Assembly: GCA_046349775.1 (NCBI GenBank)
Contig: JAXMBS010000027.1
Location: forward strand, 6,136-70,135
Length of the DNA stretch: 64,000 nucleotides
Source of the DNA: JAEUIG01 sp046349775
GTDB taxonomy: Bacteria; Planctomycetota; Planctomycetia; Planctomycetales; Planctomycetaceae
Reading direction: 5' to 3'
The notes beneath the pieces were generated by a model. That model saw only the letters and a list, made by a program, of their open reading frames with translations. It did not search any database and was not told the origin of the DNA. Shown piece after piece: positions 26,996-36,193 of the stretch (within the stretch, counting starts at the first letter, position 1; each line of letters opens with the position of its first letter). Made by a program: the position numbers and the translations under genes.

Positions 26996-28393
26996 GTGGC
27001 GAGAGACCGCGAGAGGGACGACGGCCTATCGATTCGAGCCGGCGACGGTGCCGCGCCCACCATCCGCATGCCTCGATTTCCTCCCGGACCGCGCGGCCAG
27101 CCGCTGATCGGCTCGTTCACCGAGTTGCAGCGTGACATTCTGGGCTTTATCGACCGGTCGGTCCGGGAATACGGCGACGTCGTCGGCTTTCGCATCTTCG
27201 GCAAGCCGTTCTGCATTCTGGGGCACCCGGAGCTGATCGAGCAGGTGCTGGTGCGCGACAGCGACAAGTTCATCAAGTCGCTCGACTATCGCAAGCTGGC
27301 GGGGGTGGTTGGCCAGGGGCTGCTGACCAGTGAAGGGGAGACATGGCGGCGGCAGCGGAAACTGGCGCAACCGATCTTCCACAATGATCGCGTCAAGGAC
27401 TATCTGCCGATCTTCGTGCGGCGGGCACAGCAGATGGCAGAGAACTGGCGGGCGCGAGGCGAGATCGACGTCCACGGGGAGATGATGCGGCTGACGCTCG
27501 AGATCGTCTGCGAAGCGCTGTTCCGAGCGCAGATTGAAGCGGACGTGCCGGCGATCGACCGGGCGCTGGACGCAATCACACGGGCGTTCATGGGATTTCC
27601 GTTTCCGCTGTGGATCCCGTTGCCGCGACACCTGCGGGCGCGGCGGCAATTGAAACGGCTGGACGCGATCATTTATCGGATGATCGGCGAACGAAAAGCG
27701 GAGCTGGCGCGCGGGGACGCGCCGGGCAACGATCTGTTGTCCCTGCTGCTGACGGCGCGCGACGACAGCGGACGACCGATGTCCGACCGCCAGTTGCGGG
27801 ACGAATTGATCACCGTGTTTCTGGCCGGGCACGAGACGACGGCGATCGTGCTGACGTTTGCGATCGACCTGATCGCGCGGCATCCCGATGTCGAATCGCG
27901 ATTGCGCGCCGAATGGGAGCAGTTGCCGGCCACGGGAGAGCTCACGGCGGTGGACCTGGCGCCGCTGGACTACACGCGGGCTGTCTTGCAGGAGACGATG
28001 CGGCTGTACCCGCCGGCGTGGTTCATCGGCCGCGAGACGATCAATGACTACGAGATCGGCGGATACCAGGTGTCGCGCGGGACGACCTTTTTTCTGTGCC
28101 CGTTCCAGTTGCATCGGGACGAGCGGTTCTTTCCCGATCCGCTGCGATTCGATCCGGGGCGGTGGCAGGTCGGCGCTGCGCACAAGCCGCCGCGGTATGC
28201 GTACTTTCCGTTCGGGGCCGGGCTGCGGTCCTGCATCGGAGCAGGCTTTGCGATGCTGGAGATGGCGGCGGCATTGCCGATGCTGCTGCGGGGGAACAAA
28301 TTCACGTTGACGGACATGTCGCCGATCGAATTATTGCCAGCAGTGACGCTGCGGCCGGGGCGCGCCATTCGGGCACGAGTGGAGCCGCTCTGA
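26996..28393 (+). CDS. Cytochrome P450
   Basis: 465 residues from GTG 26996; ATG 27068 (MPRFPPGPRGQPLIGSF) is an equally good start. Proline-rich N-terminus PPGPRGQPLIG, C-helix WRRQRKLAQPIFH, I-helix LAGHETTAIVLTFAID (AGxET oxygen-activation motif), K-helix ETMRLYPP with the ExxR pair, FDPGRW in the meander, and heme loop FPFGAGLRSCIGAGFAMLE with the Cys thiolate ligand near residue 411. No membrane anchor is visible, so it should be soluble. The overall pattern resembles bacterial CYP102-heme/CYP4-like fatty-acid hydroxylases, but the substrate is not readable. It lies 273 bases after the CarH-like regulator on the same strand; a link to lipid oxidation is inference. Confidence 0.93.
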   Translation: MARDRERDDGLSIRAGDGAAPTIRMPRFPPGPRGQPLIGSFTELQRDILGFIDRSVREYGDVVGFRIFGKPFCILGHPELIEQVLVRDSDKFIKSLDYRKLAGVVGQGLLTSEGETWRRQRKLAQPIFHNDRVKDYLPIFVRRAQQMAENWRARGEIDVHGEMMRLTLEIVCEALFRAQIEADVPAIDRALDAITRAFMGFPFPLWIPLPRHLRARRQLKRLDAIIYRMIGERKAELARGDAPGNDLLSLLLTARDDSGRPMSDRQLRDELITVFLAGHETTAIVLTFAIDLIARHPDVESRLRAEWEQLPATGELTAVDLAPLDYTRAVLQETMRLYPPAWFIGRETINDYEIGGYQVSRGTTFFLCPFQLHRDERFFPDPLRFDPGRWQVGAAHKPPRYAYFPFGAGLRSCIGAGFAMLEMAAALPMLLRGNKFTLTDMSPIELLPAVTLRPGRAIRARVEPL

Positions 28394-28731
28394 GTTGATC
28401 AGTGGCAAAGTGGCAGAGTTGCAAAGTGGCAAAGTAAGGGGGAAGAGAGGCGTGTGTCCCTGAATTCGTGATTTTAGCTTTGTCACTCTGCCACTTTGTC
28501 ACTTTGCCACTCTGCAGCCACCGCGGTCGTCAAATGCTGATTCTGCGGCTGGCGCCGGTTGCGCCGTGTGCGCCAGTGGCGAAGTCGGGCCAGTTGTGTG
28601 GTCACGGAACCACAGTTTTTGGGAGCCGCTGCGGAGCAATTCAGGCGATTCGCCGCGCCGGGGTGCAAGAGTTACCATGCGGGGGTGGCGGAAGCCGCCG
28701 CCCCTGGGGCGGGCTGGGTACGGACTGACAC
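28394..28731. repeat. Long inverted repeat of GTGGCAAA-type units
   Basis: Left arm 28401-28435 and right arm 28478-28515 pair over more than 30 bases with few mismatches; each arm is built of GTGGCAAA/GTGGCAGA-like units. It begins soon after the P450 stop and could end its transcript. No gene is seen in the stretch up to the ABC gene. Confidence 0.65.
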
Positions 28732-29508
28732 ATGATCCGCGTCGAGCAACTGGTCAAGGAATTCCCGGACCTCAAGCGGGGACCGGTTGTCGCGCTGGAC
28801 CACGTCACGTTCGACGTGCAGCCGGGGGAGGTGTTCGGGCTGCTGGGACCGAACGGCGCCGGCAAGACAACCTGCCTGCGGGTTCTGAGCACGGTGCTGC
28901 GGCCGACGTCCGGACGGGCGATCGTTGCGGGCTATGACGTGGCGACGCAGCCGGAACAGGTGCGCGCGAACATCGGCTTCATGTCGTCCAACACCGGGAT
29001 CTACGACCGGATGACGGCGTGGGAACTGGTCGAGTACTACGGCCGCCTTTACGGCATGGACGAGGAATACCTGCAGGGTCGGCTGGAGAAGATCTTTACG
29101 ACGCTGCAAATGAACGAAATCCGGGACGTCCTGGGGTCGAAGATGTCCACCGGCATGCGGCAGAAAGTCTCCATCGCCCGGACGATCGTGCATGACCCGC
29201 CGGTGCTGATTTTCGACGAGCCGACGTCCGGACTGGACGTGCTGGTGGCCCGTGCGGTGCTCAAGACGATTGAAAAGCTCAAGGACGAAGGCAAGTGCAT
29301 CATTTTCTCAACGCATATCATGCGCGAAGTGGAGAAGCTGTGCGACCGCCTGGGAGTGATCCACAAGGGACGGATTCTGGCGTTGGGCACGCTCCGCGAC
29401 CTGGCGGAGATTCACCAGCAGCCGGACGTCGAAGAACTGTTCTTTGACCTGATCCAGAAGCACGACGAAGGTGTGCATCGGGAGCTGGCCGGGTTGGAAG
29501 CGCGTTAA
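28732..29508 (+). CDS. ABC transporter ATP-binding protein (NatA-like)
   Basis: 258 residues of an exporter-type ATPase. Walker A is GLLGPNGAGKTTCLRVLST, the Q-loop lies in NIGFMSSNTGIYDRMTA, the signature is MSTGMRQKVSIART (LSxGM variant common in NatA/CcmA types), Walker B is PVLIFDEPTSGLDVL, and the switch His is in IIFSTHIMREVEKLCDRLGV. The best match in style is the NatA ATPase of the NatAB sodium exporter. The NatB-like permease starts 42 bases downstream, so they form an operon. It would energise export through the permease; the transported ion or molecule is unproven. The ATG follows a region without a clear ribosome-binding site. Confidence 0.92.
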   Translation: MIRVEQLVKEFPDLKRGPVVALDHVTFDVQPGEVFGLLGPNGAGKTTCLRVLSTVLRPTSGRAIVAGYDVATQPEQVRANIGFMSSNTGIYDRMTAWELVEYYGRLYGMDEEYLQGRLEKIFTTLQMNEIRDVLGSKMSTGMRQKVSIARTIVHDPPVLIFDEPTSGLDVLVARAVLKTIEKLKDEGKCIIFSTHIMREVEKLCDRLGVIHKGRILALGTLRDLAEIHQQPDVEELFFDLIQKHDEGVHRELAGLEAR

Positions 29509-29550
29509 GACGAGTCGGACCGAGGACCGAGACAACCGACGATCTCTGCC

Positions 29551-31089
29551 GTGAACTGGCGCAATATCAGGCTGATTTTTCTGCGAGAAGTTCGGGACCA
29601 GCTCCGCGACCGGCGGACGCTGTTCATGGTCGCCGTGTTGCCGCTCTTGCTGTACCCGGTGCTCGGCATCGCGCTGGTGAACATGACGGTGACGTTCTCC
29701 GAACAGACGCGAAACGTCGTCCTGCTCGGCGTCGACGACTTGCCGGACACACCGCTCATCGACGGAGACCGGTTCCTCAAGGAATACTTCGACCACCCGG
29801 ATGACGCCGCCAAGCTGACCGTCGTGACGGACCGGACGCCCGCCACGGAACTCGAACCGGCCATTGCGGGATTCCTCGATCAGGCGCGGGAGATGCGCCC
29901 GCATATCGAACGGCTTGCGGAGCTGACGTCGCAGCTGCATGAATTCGAGCGGGTGTCGCGGGCCGAAAAACAAACGTCCGAACAGATCCAGGCGGCACAG
30001 GCGCTGGAACGGCAGCAGTCGGAACTGAAGACGCAGATCGGGGACTGGTTTAACCGCAGCCCGGTGCAGGTGCTGATCGTCGTACCCACCGGCTACCGCG
30101 AGCGGATTGCCGCACTCAATGCGCAACTGGCCAATCGGGATGCGCAAGGCGACGCGGCGCCTGCGGAGCGGCCGATCATTCTGCAGAACGGCGCGGTGGA
30201 CAAGTCGGCGATCGCGTTCCGGCGCGTGCGCGAAGCCCTGCGGAACTGGGAAGACAAGCTGCTGGAGCAGCGATTGCAGCAGGCGCATTTGCCGGCGTCG
30301 CTGCACGAACCGTTCCACCCGACGGACGTCGATCTGGCCGAAGAGGACCAGATTGCGGCGAGCGTCTGGAGCAAGCTGTTCCCGGCGCTGCTGGTGATCA
30401 TGGCGATCACCGGCGCGTTCTACCCGGCGATCGACGTGGGAGCCGGCGAAAAAGAACGCGGGACCATGGAGACGCTGCTGATCTGCCCGGCAACGCGGAC
30501 GGAAATCGTCACCGGCAAGTTCCTGACGGTGCTGCTGTTCAGCCTGGCGACGGCGTTTCTGAACCTCCTCAGCATGGGGTTCACCGGGAAATACACACTG
30601 GAGATGGCCGGCGGCGCGGCGAAGGCCCTTGGCAACGTGTCGCTGCCGCCTCCGTCGGCGCTGGTGTGGCTGATTGTGCTGGCGGTCCCGCTGGCCGCGC
30701 TGTTCAGTGCGCTCAGCCTCGCATTCGCCATGTTCGCCCGCAGCAGCAAGGAAGGGCAGTATTACCTCACGCCGCTGCTCATGGTCACGATTGGCCTGAC
30801 GCTGTTCTGTCTGAACCCGGCGGTTGAGATTACCCCCTATTACAGCATCCTGCCGGTGATGGGACCGGCGCTCCTGCTGAAGGCGCTGCTGCTCGGCGCG
30901 ACCGCGTCTGTGCCGCTGTCGATTTATTTCGCGCCGGTGCTGCTCTCAAGCTTTGCGTACAGCGCGCTGGCGCTGTGGTGGTCGATCGAGCTGTTCCGGC
31001 GCGAGGCCGTCCTGTTCCGCGAGGCGGATCGGTTGGAACTGGGGCTGTGGCTGCGGCACATTTTCCGCGACAAGAGCCGCGCTCCCTAG
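29551..31089 (+). CDS. ABC-2 type permease (NatB-like)
   Basis: 512 residues from GTG 29551. The N-terminus INWR-like (NIRLIFLREVRDQLRDRRTL) and first membrane helix (LFMVAVLPLLLYPVLGIALV) are followed by a large external domain of about 250 residues with a coiled region (LTSQLHEFERVSRAEKQTSE). Then come five or six membrane helices, including LFPALLVIMAITGAFYPAID, the conserved GAGEKERGTMETLLICPATR segment and FLTVLLFSLATAFLNLLSMG. This is the NatB architecture. The reading frame stops at 31089, but coding potential continues in another frame straight into a CPBP protease domain, so the intact gene was probably a NatB-CPBP fusion. Confidence 0.9.
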   Translation: MNWRNIRLIFLREVRDQLRDRRTLFMVAVLPLLLYPVLGIALVNMTVTFSEQTRNVVLLGVDDLPDTPLIDGDRFLKEYFDHPDDAAKLTVVTDRTPATELEPAIAGFLDQAREMRPHIERLAELTSQLHEFERVSRAEKQTSEQIQAAQALERQQSELKTQIGDWFNRSPVQVLIVVPTGYRERIAALNAQLANRDAQGDAAPAERPIILQNGAVDKSAIAFRRVREALRNWEDKLLEQRLQQAHLPASLHEPFHPTDVDLAEEDQIAASVWSKLFPALLVIMAITGAFYPAIDVGAGEKERGTMETLLICPATRTEIVTGKFLTVLLFSLATAFLNLLSMGFTGKYTLEMAGGAAKALGNVSLPPPSALVWLIVLAVPLAALFSALSLAFAMFARSSKEGQYYLTPLLMVTIGLTLFCLNPAVEITPYYSILPVMGPALLLKALLLGATASVPLSIYFAPVLLSSFAYSALALWWSIELFRREAVLFREADRLELGLWLRHIFRDKSRAP

Positions 31090-31987
31090 TTTCCCTGAGG
31101 CCGGAATCTGTTTCCTGATGATCCTGCTGTTGCAGTTTGCGTCCTATTCGCCGATGCAGCAGGCGTTTTTCAGCGCGCCTGAAGGCCGCGCGAGGCCAAG
31201 CTGCTCGAACTGCAGATGATTTACCTGCTGGCGACGGTTGCCACGCCGGCCTGATGATGGCCGCCGTGCTGACGACCGATTTTCGCCGGACGCTGAAACT
31301 GTATTGGCCGCGCTGGTCCATGCTGGCCACGGGAGCAGTGCTGGCCTGCACGTTGCTGCCCGTTTCGCAGGAATTGATCCGGCTGTTGGAGGGCTGGTTC
31401 TTCCCGAAACTGCCTGAGGGGGCCGCCAAACTGCTGGAAGCGCTGCACGATCCGACACTGAGCATCTGGCTGCCGCTGTTTGCCTTTGCGGTGGCGCCGG
31501 CGATCTGTGAGGAGCTGGCCTTTCGCGGCTTCATTCTCAGCGGCATCCAGCGGACCGGACGACCGTGGCTGCCGATCGTGCTGTCGAGCGTGGCGTTCGG
31601 CGTGATCCACATGATTCCGCAGCAGGTGTTCAACGCCACCTTGCTGGGGCTTGTGCTGGGATTGCTGGCCGTGCGCAGCGGCAGTCTGTTGCCGGGGGTG
31701 TTGTTCCATTTCATCTTCAACGGCGCGCAGGTGGTTATGTCGCGGATCGATCCGACCCGCTGGAGCACGGCATCGGCCGGTGGCTGTTTACCGTCCAGCA
31801 CGCGGGGGACCGGGCCGTGCTGCGATTCGACTGGCCGCTGGTCGCGATCTGCGCCGGAGTGACCGCGGTGCTGGTCTGGCGGCTGCTGCAACTCCGTGAC
31901 GGTCAAGGCGGCCCGTACCCGGTGCCCTCAGCCGTCAACGCGCCGGATGTGTGCCTCGAGAAAGGCCGGGAGACGGCGGCGGTCTGA
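31090..31987 (+). pseudogene. CPBP-family intramembrane protease domain, frame-broken continuation of the permease
   Basis: The pieces are PEAGICFLMILLLQFASYSP in one frame (to about 31190), then KLLELQMIYLLATVA, then the frame 31137-31862 with LKLYWPRWSMLATGAVLACT, the catalytic EExxxR in ICEELAFRGFILSGI and a histidine motif VAFGVIHMIPQQVFNATLLG, plus LLPGVLFHFIFNGAQV. The last part changes frame near 31775 and ends at 31987 with LRFDWPLVAICAGVTAVLVW. CPBP (Abi) proteases are glutamic intramembrane peptidases; key Glu and His residues are present. In other planctomycetes I recall this domain fused to the C-terminus of the NatB-like permease. The breaks look like indels, but a real split is possible. 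Confidence 0.75.
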
Positions 31988-32271
31988 GGGAGATCCGAGA
32001 TTCGATTGCCGAAATTCGCAGGACTGGTGATGTCGGACGTTCTGCGGCCGGCAGGTCGCTGAAAGCCGACGGTTGATTACTCGCGTCGGCAGAATCCGCA
32101 GTTTCGGAATCGTCGTCATGATCGGCAGGTTCGGCAGCCGATAAACCGAGAACGGATCGACCGTGCTTGCGGTCGCGTCGCTGACGGACGTCGAATTGTT
32201 GCCGCCCAGGCGGCCTTCGACCATAGGGTGTCCGGGCAGGACTCTTGTCTTCAGGGAAGGGGGAGCGACCA

Positions 32272-32934
32272 GTGAACTGCCGCCGCGGAATTCTATGGGG
32301 ACTGGTATGCGTGCTGTCGGCTCCTTGCACCGGCTGGTGTGGCTGGCCATTCACCGCCAGCGGGCCGCGACGGGGCAGCGAAGAATACTACCAGATGCGC
32401 GCGGGCGAGCCCGTCGGTGAGCGCGCCCGGTATCATCACGGCAAGGTCTGGCCACCAGCGCCCCGGCCGGAGGGCCCTCCGGCGCCTCTGATGCACCGCT
32501 TCTACGAGTCGTTCTACTGGCCGTACCGATATACGCCGCTCGACCAGGCCGTCGTCAATTACACGTCGGATATGCAGATCGCCAACGGCTGGCTGTCGTT
32601 GTGCACTTTCTATCCGTACCACTTCGACGATACCACCAACAAGCTGAACAGCGCGGGTCAGAAGCATCTGCAGTGGCTGCTGTCGAGCGTGCCGGTGGAG
32701 CATCGCCGCGTCTATCTGGCTTCGTCGCCGAACGCCAGCCTGAACGACCAGCGGCTGTCAAACATTCAGGAATCGGTCGCGGCGCTGGTCGGCGACGCGA
32801 CCTCGATGCCGATCGCGTTGCGCGTGTCCACGCAGATTGGACGCCCGGCCGGCGAAATCGATTCGATCTTCAAGCAGCGGATGGAAAATATGGATTCGCC
32901 CATCATTCCCTACACCGCTGCGACAACCGAGTGA
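32272..32934 (+). CDS. Exported protein of unknown function
   Basis: About 220 residues if read from GTG 32272; the frame is open from 32245. The N-terminus (RRGILWGLVCVLSAPCTGWC) is a signal or lipoprotein signal. The body has PLMHRFYESFYWPYRYTPLD, VNYTSDMQIANGWLSLCTFY, YHFDDTTNKLNSAGQKHLQW, RRVYLASSPNASLNDQRLSN and VSTQIGRPAGEIDSIFKQRM. The LNSAGQKHL part and the later segments resemble planctomycete envelope proteins with OmpA-like pieces, but no full OmpA domain is seen. It comes before a TPR lipoprotein, 432 bases away. Clearly coding by composition; no function can be named. Confidence 0.7.
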   Translation: MNCRRGILWGLVCVLSAPCTGWCGWPFTASGPRRGSEEYYQMRAGEPVGERARYHHGKVWPPAPRPEGPPAPLMHRFYESFYWPYRYTPLDQAVVNYTSDMQIANGWLSLCTFYPYHFDDTTNKLNSAGQKHLQWLLSSVPVEHRRVYLASSPNASLNDQRLSNIQESVAALVGDATSMPIALRVSTQIGRPAGEIDSIFKQRMENMDSPIIPYTAATTE

Positions 32935-33366
32935 GCGTCTCGAGATTGGGATAGCGGCCCGCCCGGACTCCGGGCGGGCGCAACGGCTGCGGATCGGTCC
33001 ATGGCCGCCACTGGAGATGCTGCCCGCCGTACTGCGGACCGGCGGCGTGAGCCGGGGGACGCATTCTTCCTGGTCAACGCAGATTGCCAGTTCAGGTTCC
33101 GCTACAGGGCTGGATGCACGCTGTGATCGTGCGACTTGCGCGATTTGCTGGAGTTTGCGGGCGCGATCAGCCGATGGAGGGGGGAGCAGCCCCCCTTCGA
33201 CCCGGAGGTCCAGTCGGAGGCTGCGCGGCGATTCGTCCGCTCGGTGCTAGCTGCCGTCGTCCCTGGACGCCGGCGGGCCCGGCCGCAACCGAGCATTCAT
33301 CGCTGCCTTCAGCGAATCGAGGGATTCGCACAAGGCGAGACCCTCAGCGGCAAGGAGTGCCGGTGC
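32935..33366. other. Gene-free stretch before the TPR lipoprotein
   Basis: No gene or strong repeat seen. It should hold the promoter of the TPR gene; an AAGGAG ribosome-binding site at 33352-33357 fixes that gene's start. Confidence 0.35.
33352..33357 (+). promoter_or_regulatory. Ribosome-binding site of the TPR lipoprotein gene
   Basis: AAGGAG nine bases before ATG 33367. The frame is open upstream to 33136, so this site decides the start. Confidence 0.65.
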
Positions 33367-34278
33367 ATGAGCGGCGGTTCAAAAATCTGGACCTGTCTGT
33401 TGGGCAGCGCCGCGCTGGCCCTGACCTGCGGCTGCAAGACGCCCGGCGACCCTGCGACTGCGTCCAGGACTTCCCTCAGTTCACTGTTCAAAGCGCGGAC
33501 AGTCTCCGCCGCGAATCAGGAACCGGAGACGGACGTCATTCCCGAGGTGAAGGATCCGACAGAATTAAGTCTGTCGTACGCCCGCTGGATGGAGGATGTC
33601 GGCAACCTGATGGAAGCCCGGCGTCACTACAGCGAAGTCGCCGAGGCCAAACCGAAGAATCTCGAGGCCGCCCTGGGACTGGCCCGGATCGACCAACTCA
33701 GCGGACGCTCACACGAAGCCGAACAAGGCTTTCTGAGAGCGCTCAAGATGTCGCCGGATTCACCGGAAGCCCTGCACGCGCTCGGGAAGTTCTACGCGTC
33801 TGAGCAGCGCTGGCCGCAGGCTGTGGAACAACTCAAGCGGGCGATGCTGGCGGCGCCCGCCGAGAAAAGCTATCGCTACGACCTGGCCGTCGCGATGGTC
33901 CACATGGGGGACATCAACGGCGCGCTGCCGCACTTTGTGCGGACCGTCGGCGATGCCGAGGCGCATTACAACGTCGGCCTGATCCTGAAAGATGAAGGGA
34001 AGCTCGCCCAGGCCCAGGAGCACCTGCTGCTGGCGGTGACGAAGAAGCCCGACCTCCACCAGGCCCAATACTGGCTGGACGAGGTGCGCCGGCTGCAGGA
34101 GGCGTCCCCGACCGCTGTCTCGGCCGACGGCGTGCAAACGGCGGCGTTGCAGACCGATGCGGCCGAAACGCTGCCGCAGGTCGCCGGCGGGCACTCGACA
34201 TCGGCGCCGACTTCGGACCCGCGCCTCTCGCCGCAGCAGTTGCAGCAACGGGAGAACCAGCGACCGGGCCGGCGGTAA
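33367..34278 (+). CDS. TPR-repeat lipoprotein
   Basis: 303 residues. ATG 33367 gives a lipoprotein signal (KIWTCLLGSAALALTCGC) with the lipid-bearing Cys at residue 23, supported by the ribosome-binding site. About five tetratricopeptide repeats follow: LSYARWMEDVGNLMEARRHY, AALGLARIDQLSGRSHEAEQ, ALHALGKFYASEQRWPQAVE, YDLAVAMVHMGDINGALPHF and AHYNVGLILKDEGKLAQAQE. The C-terminal 60 residues are Ala/Gln/Pro rich and probably disordered. TPR lipoproteins act as interaction scaffolds at the cell envelope. The following permease gene begins about 230 bases on, so cotranscription is possible but not evident. Confidence 0.88.
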   Translation: MSGGSKIWTCLLGSAALALTCGCKTPGDPATASRTSLSSLFKARTVSAANQEPETDVIPEVKDPTELSLSYARWMEDVGNLMEARRHYSEVAEAKPKNLEAALGLARIDQLSGRSHEAEQGFLRALKMSPDSPEALHALGKFYASEQRWPQAVEQLKRAMLAAPAEKSYRYDLAVAMVHMGDINGALPHFVRTVGDAEAHYNVGLILKDEGKLAQAQEHLLLAVTKKPDLHQAQYWLDEVRRLQEASPTAVSADGVQTAALQTDAAETLPQVAGGHSTSAPTSDPRLSPQQLQQRENQRPGRR

Positions 34279-34509
34279 CTGAGACGTCAGACGCAAGACC
34301 TTAGCGGCCAGTGGCTTTCGCAGCGGGCAGCTCTCGCCGCTGCAATTCGCGCCAACGTGCGTGCCCATTCTCTCGTAAGTGCTGGCACGTGTGGCTGCGC
34401 CTGCTGTTGGCTGTCCTGTGCTGCCGAGGTATTGGACCGCTAGACTGCGCAGCGACAGGGCTGGCGTCGATTTTGTGCCGACGCTGCCAGCCGCTGCGGG
34501 CAAATCACC

Positions 34510-36132
34510 ATGGTCTCCAAATCGTTCGCCCTGTTTTTACGTGCGCTCCGCGTCGATGTGCGGCTGCTGCATTCGCACCTGATGCGGCTGGCGCTGCTGT
34601 TCTTCGTCACGGTGACGCTGCTTTGGACGACTTTCATCGGAACCGTGATGGGGGCGCCCGGTCTGTGGTTTTTCATACAGCTCACGACCATCAATGCAGT
34701 CTTCGCGACGCTGTCGGGACCGCTCTTGTTTGCGACCTGCATCACGGAAGAGAAGGAGGAGCAGACGCTGGGCCTGTTGCGAATGGCGAACGTGGGGCCG
34801 TTCTCAATCTTGCTGGGAAAGCTGGCGCCGCGGCTGACCAGCGCGCTGCTCGTGCTGGCAGTGCAGTTTCCGTTCACGCTGCTGGCGATCACGCTGGGGG
34901 GCGTCACGTGGCAGCAGGTTATCGAGGTGTTCGTCACGCTGCTGGCCCACACATTCTTGATCGGGACGATCGCGCTGTTCTGTTCGGTCGTGGGCCGCAG
35001 GACCGCGTCCGCCGTGGGCCTGGCGGTCGCGCTGATCCTGATCCACGTGTTGTTGCCTGCGATTGCCTACACGTTCTTTCTCAATACCGTGCCGCCGACG
35101 AGTGCTCTCTCGGATCCCGATCCGAAGATTCAGTGGTTCGTACGCTGGCACGCCTGGGGAATTGACGTCGCGCGAGATTGGTACTACGCGACAGCGACCG
35201 GCAAGCTGTATCAGATTCTGACGACCGGCTACGAGGGAATGTTTCTGAACGCACAAGTGGTCAGCAATGTCGGCGGCGGGCTGGCCATATTTCTCTTGTC
35301 GTGGCTGCTGTTCGACGTGTTCAACCGCGATATTGACGTGGCGACGGCCGGCGCCTCGCGGACCTTGAGCGATCTGTTTCGCCGCCGTGGCCGGCGTTCG
35401 CTGCGGGCGTGGGACTATGCCCCGATTGTCGGTCGTGAATTCCGGTTCGGCGTCGCCGGCTACAGTGCATGGATCGTCAAACTGCTGGCTTACGGACCCG
35501 GTTGCATGGCGGCTCAATTGCTCGTCGAAGACGGAGACTACCAGCGGGTCACTCGGGCCGACTATGGCGAGATGATCATGATCATGATGGCGTACGTCGT
35601 CATGCCGATCGAATCGGTCGTGCTGGCGTCGCGGGTGTTCCGTTCGGAGATCAAGGAGCGGACATGGTCCACTCTGATGATGCTGCCGCGCTCGTTGACA
35701 GACATCGCGTATTCCAAGGTCGTCGGCGCGGCGCTGGCGCTGCTGCCCGGGTTTGCCTGGTTCGTGATTGGCTCAATCATGAGTCCGCAGACGCTGCCGG
35801 ATTTCTTTAGCGACGTGAACAGGCTGGAGACAATCGTTGTCGTGGCGTTTATCCTCGCCAATTACGTCGTGTTCGTGCACCTGGTGACGTGGTTCTCGTT
35901 GCTGATGAGTTCGTGGTTCGGAATTCTGGTCGCGTTTCTGACGTGGTTTGCCGGCCTGTGGTTATGGTATTTGTGTCTCGTGACGCCGCTGATGCTACGG
36001 ATCATTACACCGGGACCGGACGACTCGTACATGCTGTTGATGAACTCCATGGCAAGTTGCGCGCTCCTGGCCATCGCCGCGGTGTTGCACTTCGGAATTG
36101 GCTCACGATTGCGCGCAGCGGCTGCGGCTTAA
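34510..36132 (+). CDS. ABC-2-like multi-spanning membrane protein
   Basis: 540 residues and about 12 membrane helices. N-terminal half: LALLFFVTVTLLWTTFIGTV, LTTINAVFATLSGPLLFATC and the cytoplasmic ITEEKEEQTLGLLRMANVGP, a phrase typical of ABC-2 permeases (EExxGTxxLL), then LLGKLAPRLTSALLVLAVQF. The second half repeats the pattern with VVMPIESVVLASRVFRSEIK and ERTWSTLMMLPRSLTDIAYS. So the protein looks like two fused ABC-2 permease halves. No matching exporter-type ATPase is adjacent: the ATPase gene that follows by about 60 bases is of the amino-acid importer (GlnQ) type. Substrate unknown. Confidence 0.8.
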   Translation: MVSKSFALFLRALRVDVRLLHSHLMRLALLFFVTVTLLWTTFIGTVMGAPGLWFFIQLTTINAVFATLSGPLLFATCITEEKEEQTLGLLRMANVGPFSILLGKLAPRLTSALLVLAVQFPFTLLAITLGGVTWQQVIEVFVTLLAHTFLIGTIALFCSVVGRRTASAVGLAVALILIHVLLPAIAYTFFLNTVPPTSALSDPDPKIQWFVRWHAWGIDVARDWYYATATGKLYQILTTGYEGMFLNAQVVSNVGGGLAIFLLSWLLFDVFNRDIDVATAGASRTLSDLFRRRGRRSLRAWDYAPIVGREFRFGVAGYSAWIVKLLAYGPGCMAAQLLVEDGDYQRVTRADYGEMIMIMMAYVVMPIESVVLASRVFRSEIKERTWSTLMMLPRSLTDIAYSKVVGAALALLPGFAWFVIGSIMSPQTLPDFFSDVNRLETIVVVAFILANYVVFVHLVTWFSLLMSSWFGILVAFLTWFAGLWLWYLCLVTPLMLRIITPGPDDSYMLLMNSMASCALLAIAAVLHFGIGSRLRAAAAA

Positions 36133-36193
36133 CAGCAGGCGATGCCAACCCTGCAAACGGCCGTTTGTGGGCTTGGAACAGGTTGCATCAGAC

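Noticed and set aside
31137..31862. CPBP protease as a fully independent gene
   Set aside because: Possible, but coding sequence continues from the permease without a gap or ribosome-binding site, so a broken fusion fits better.
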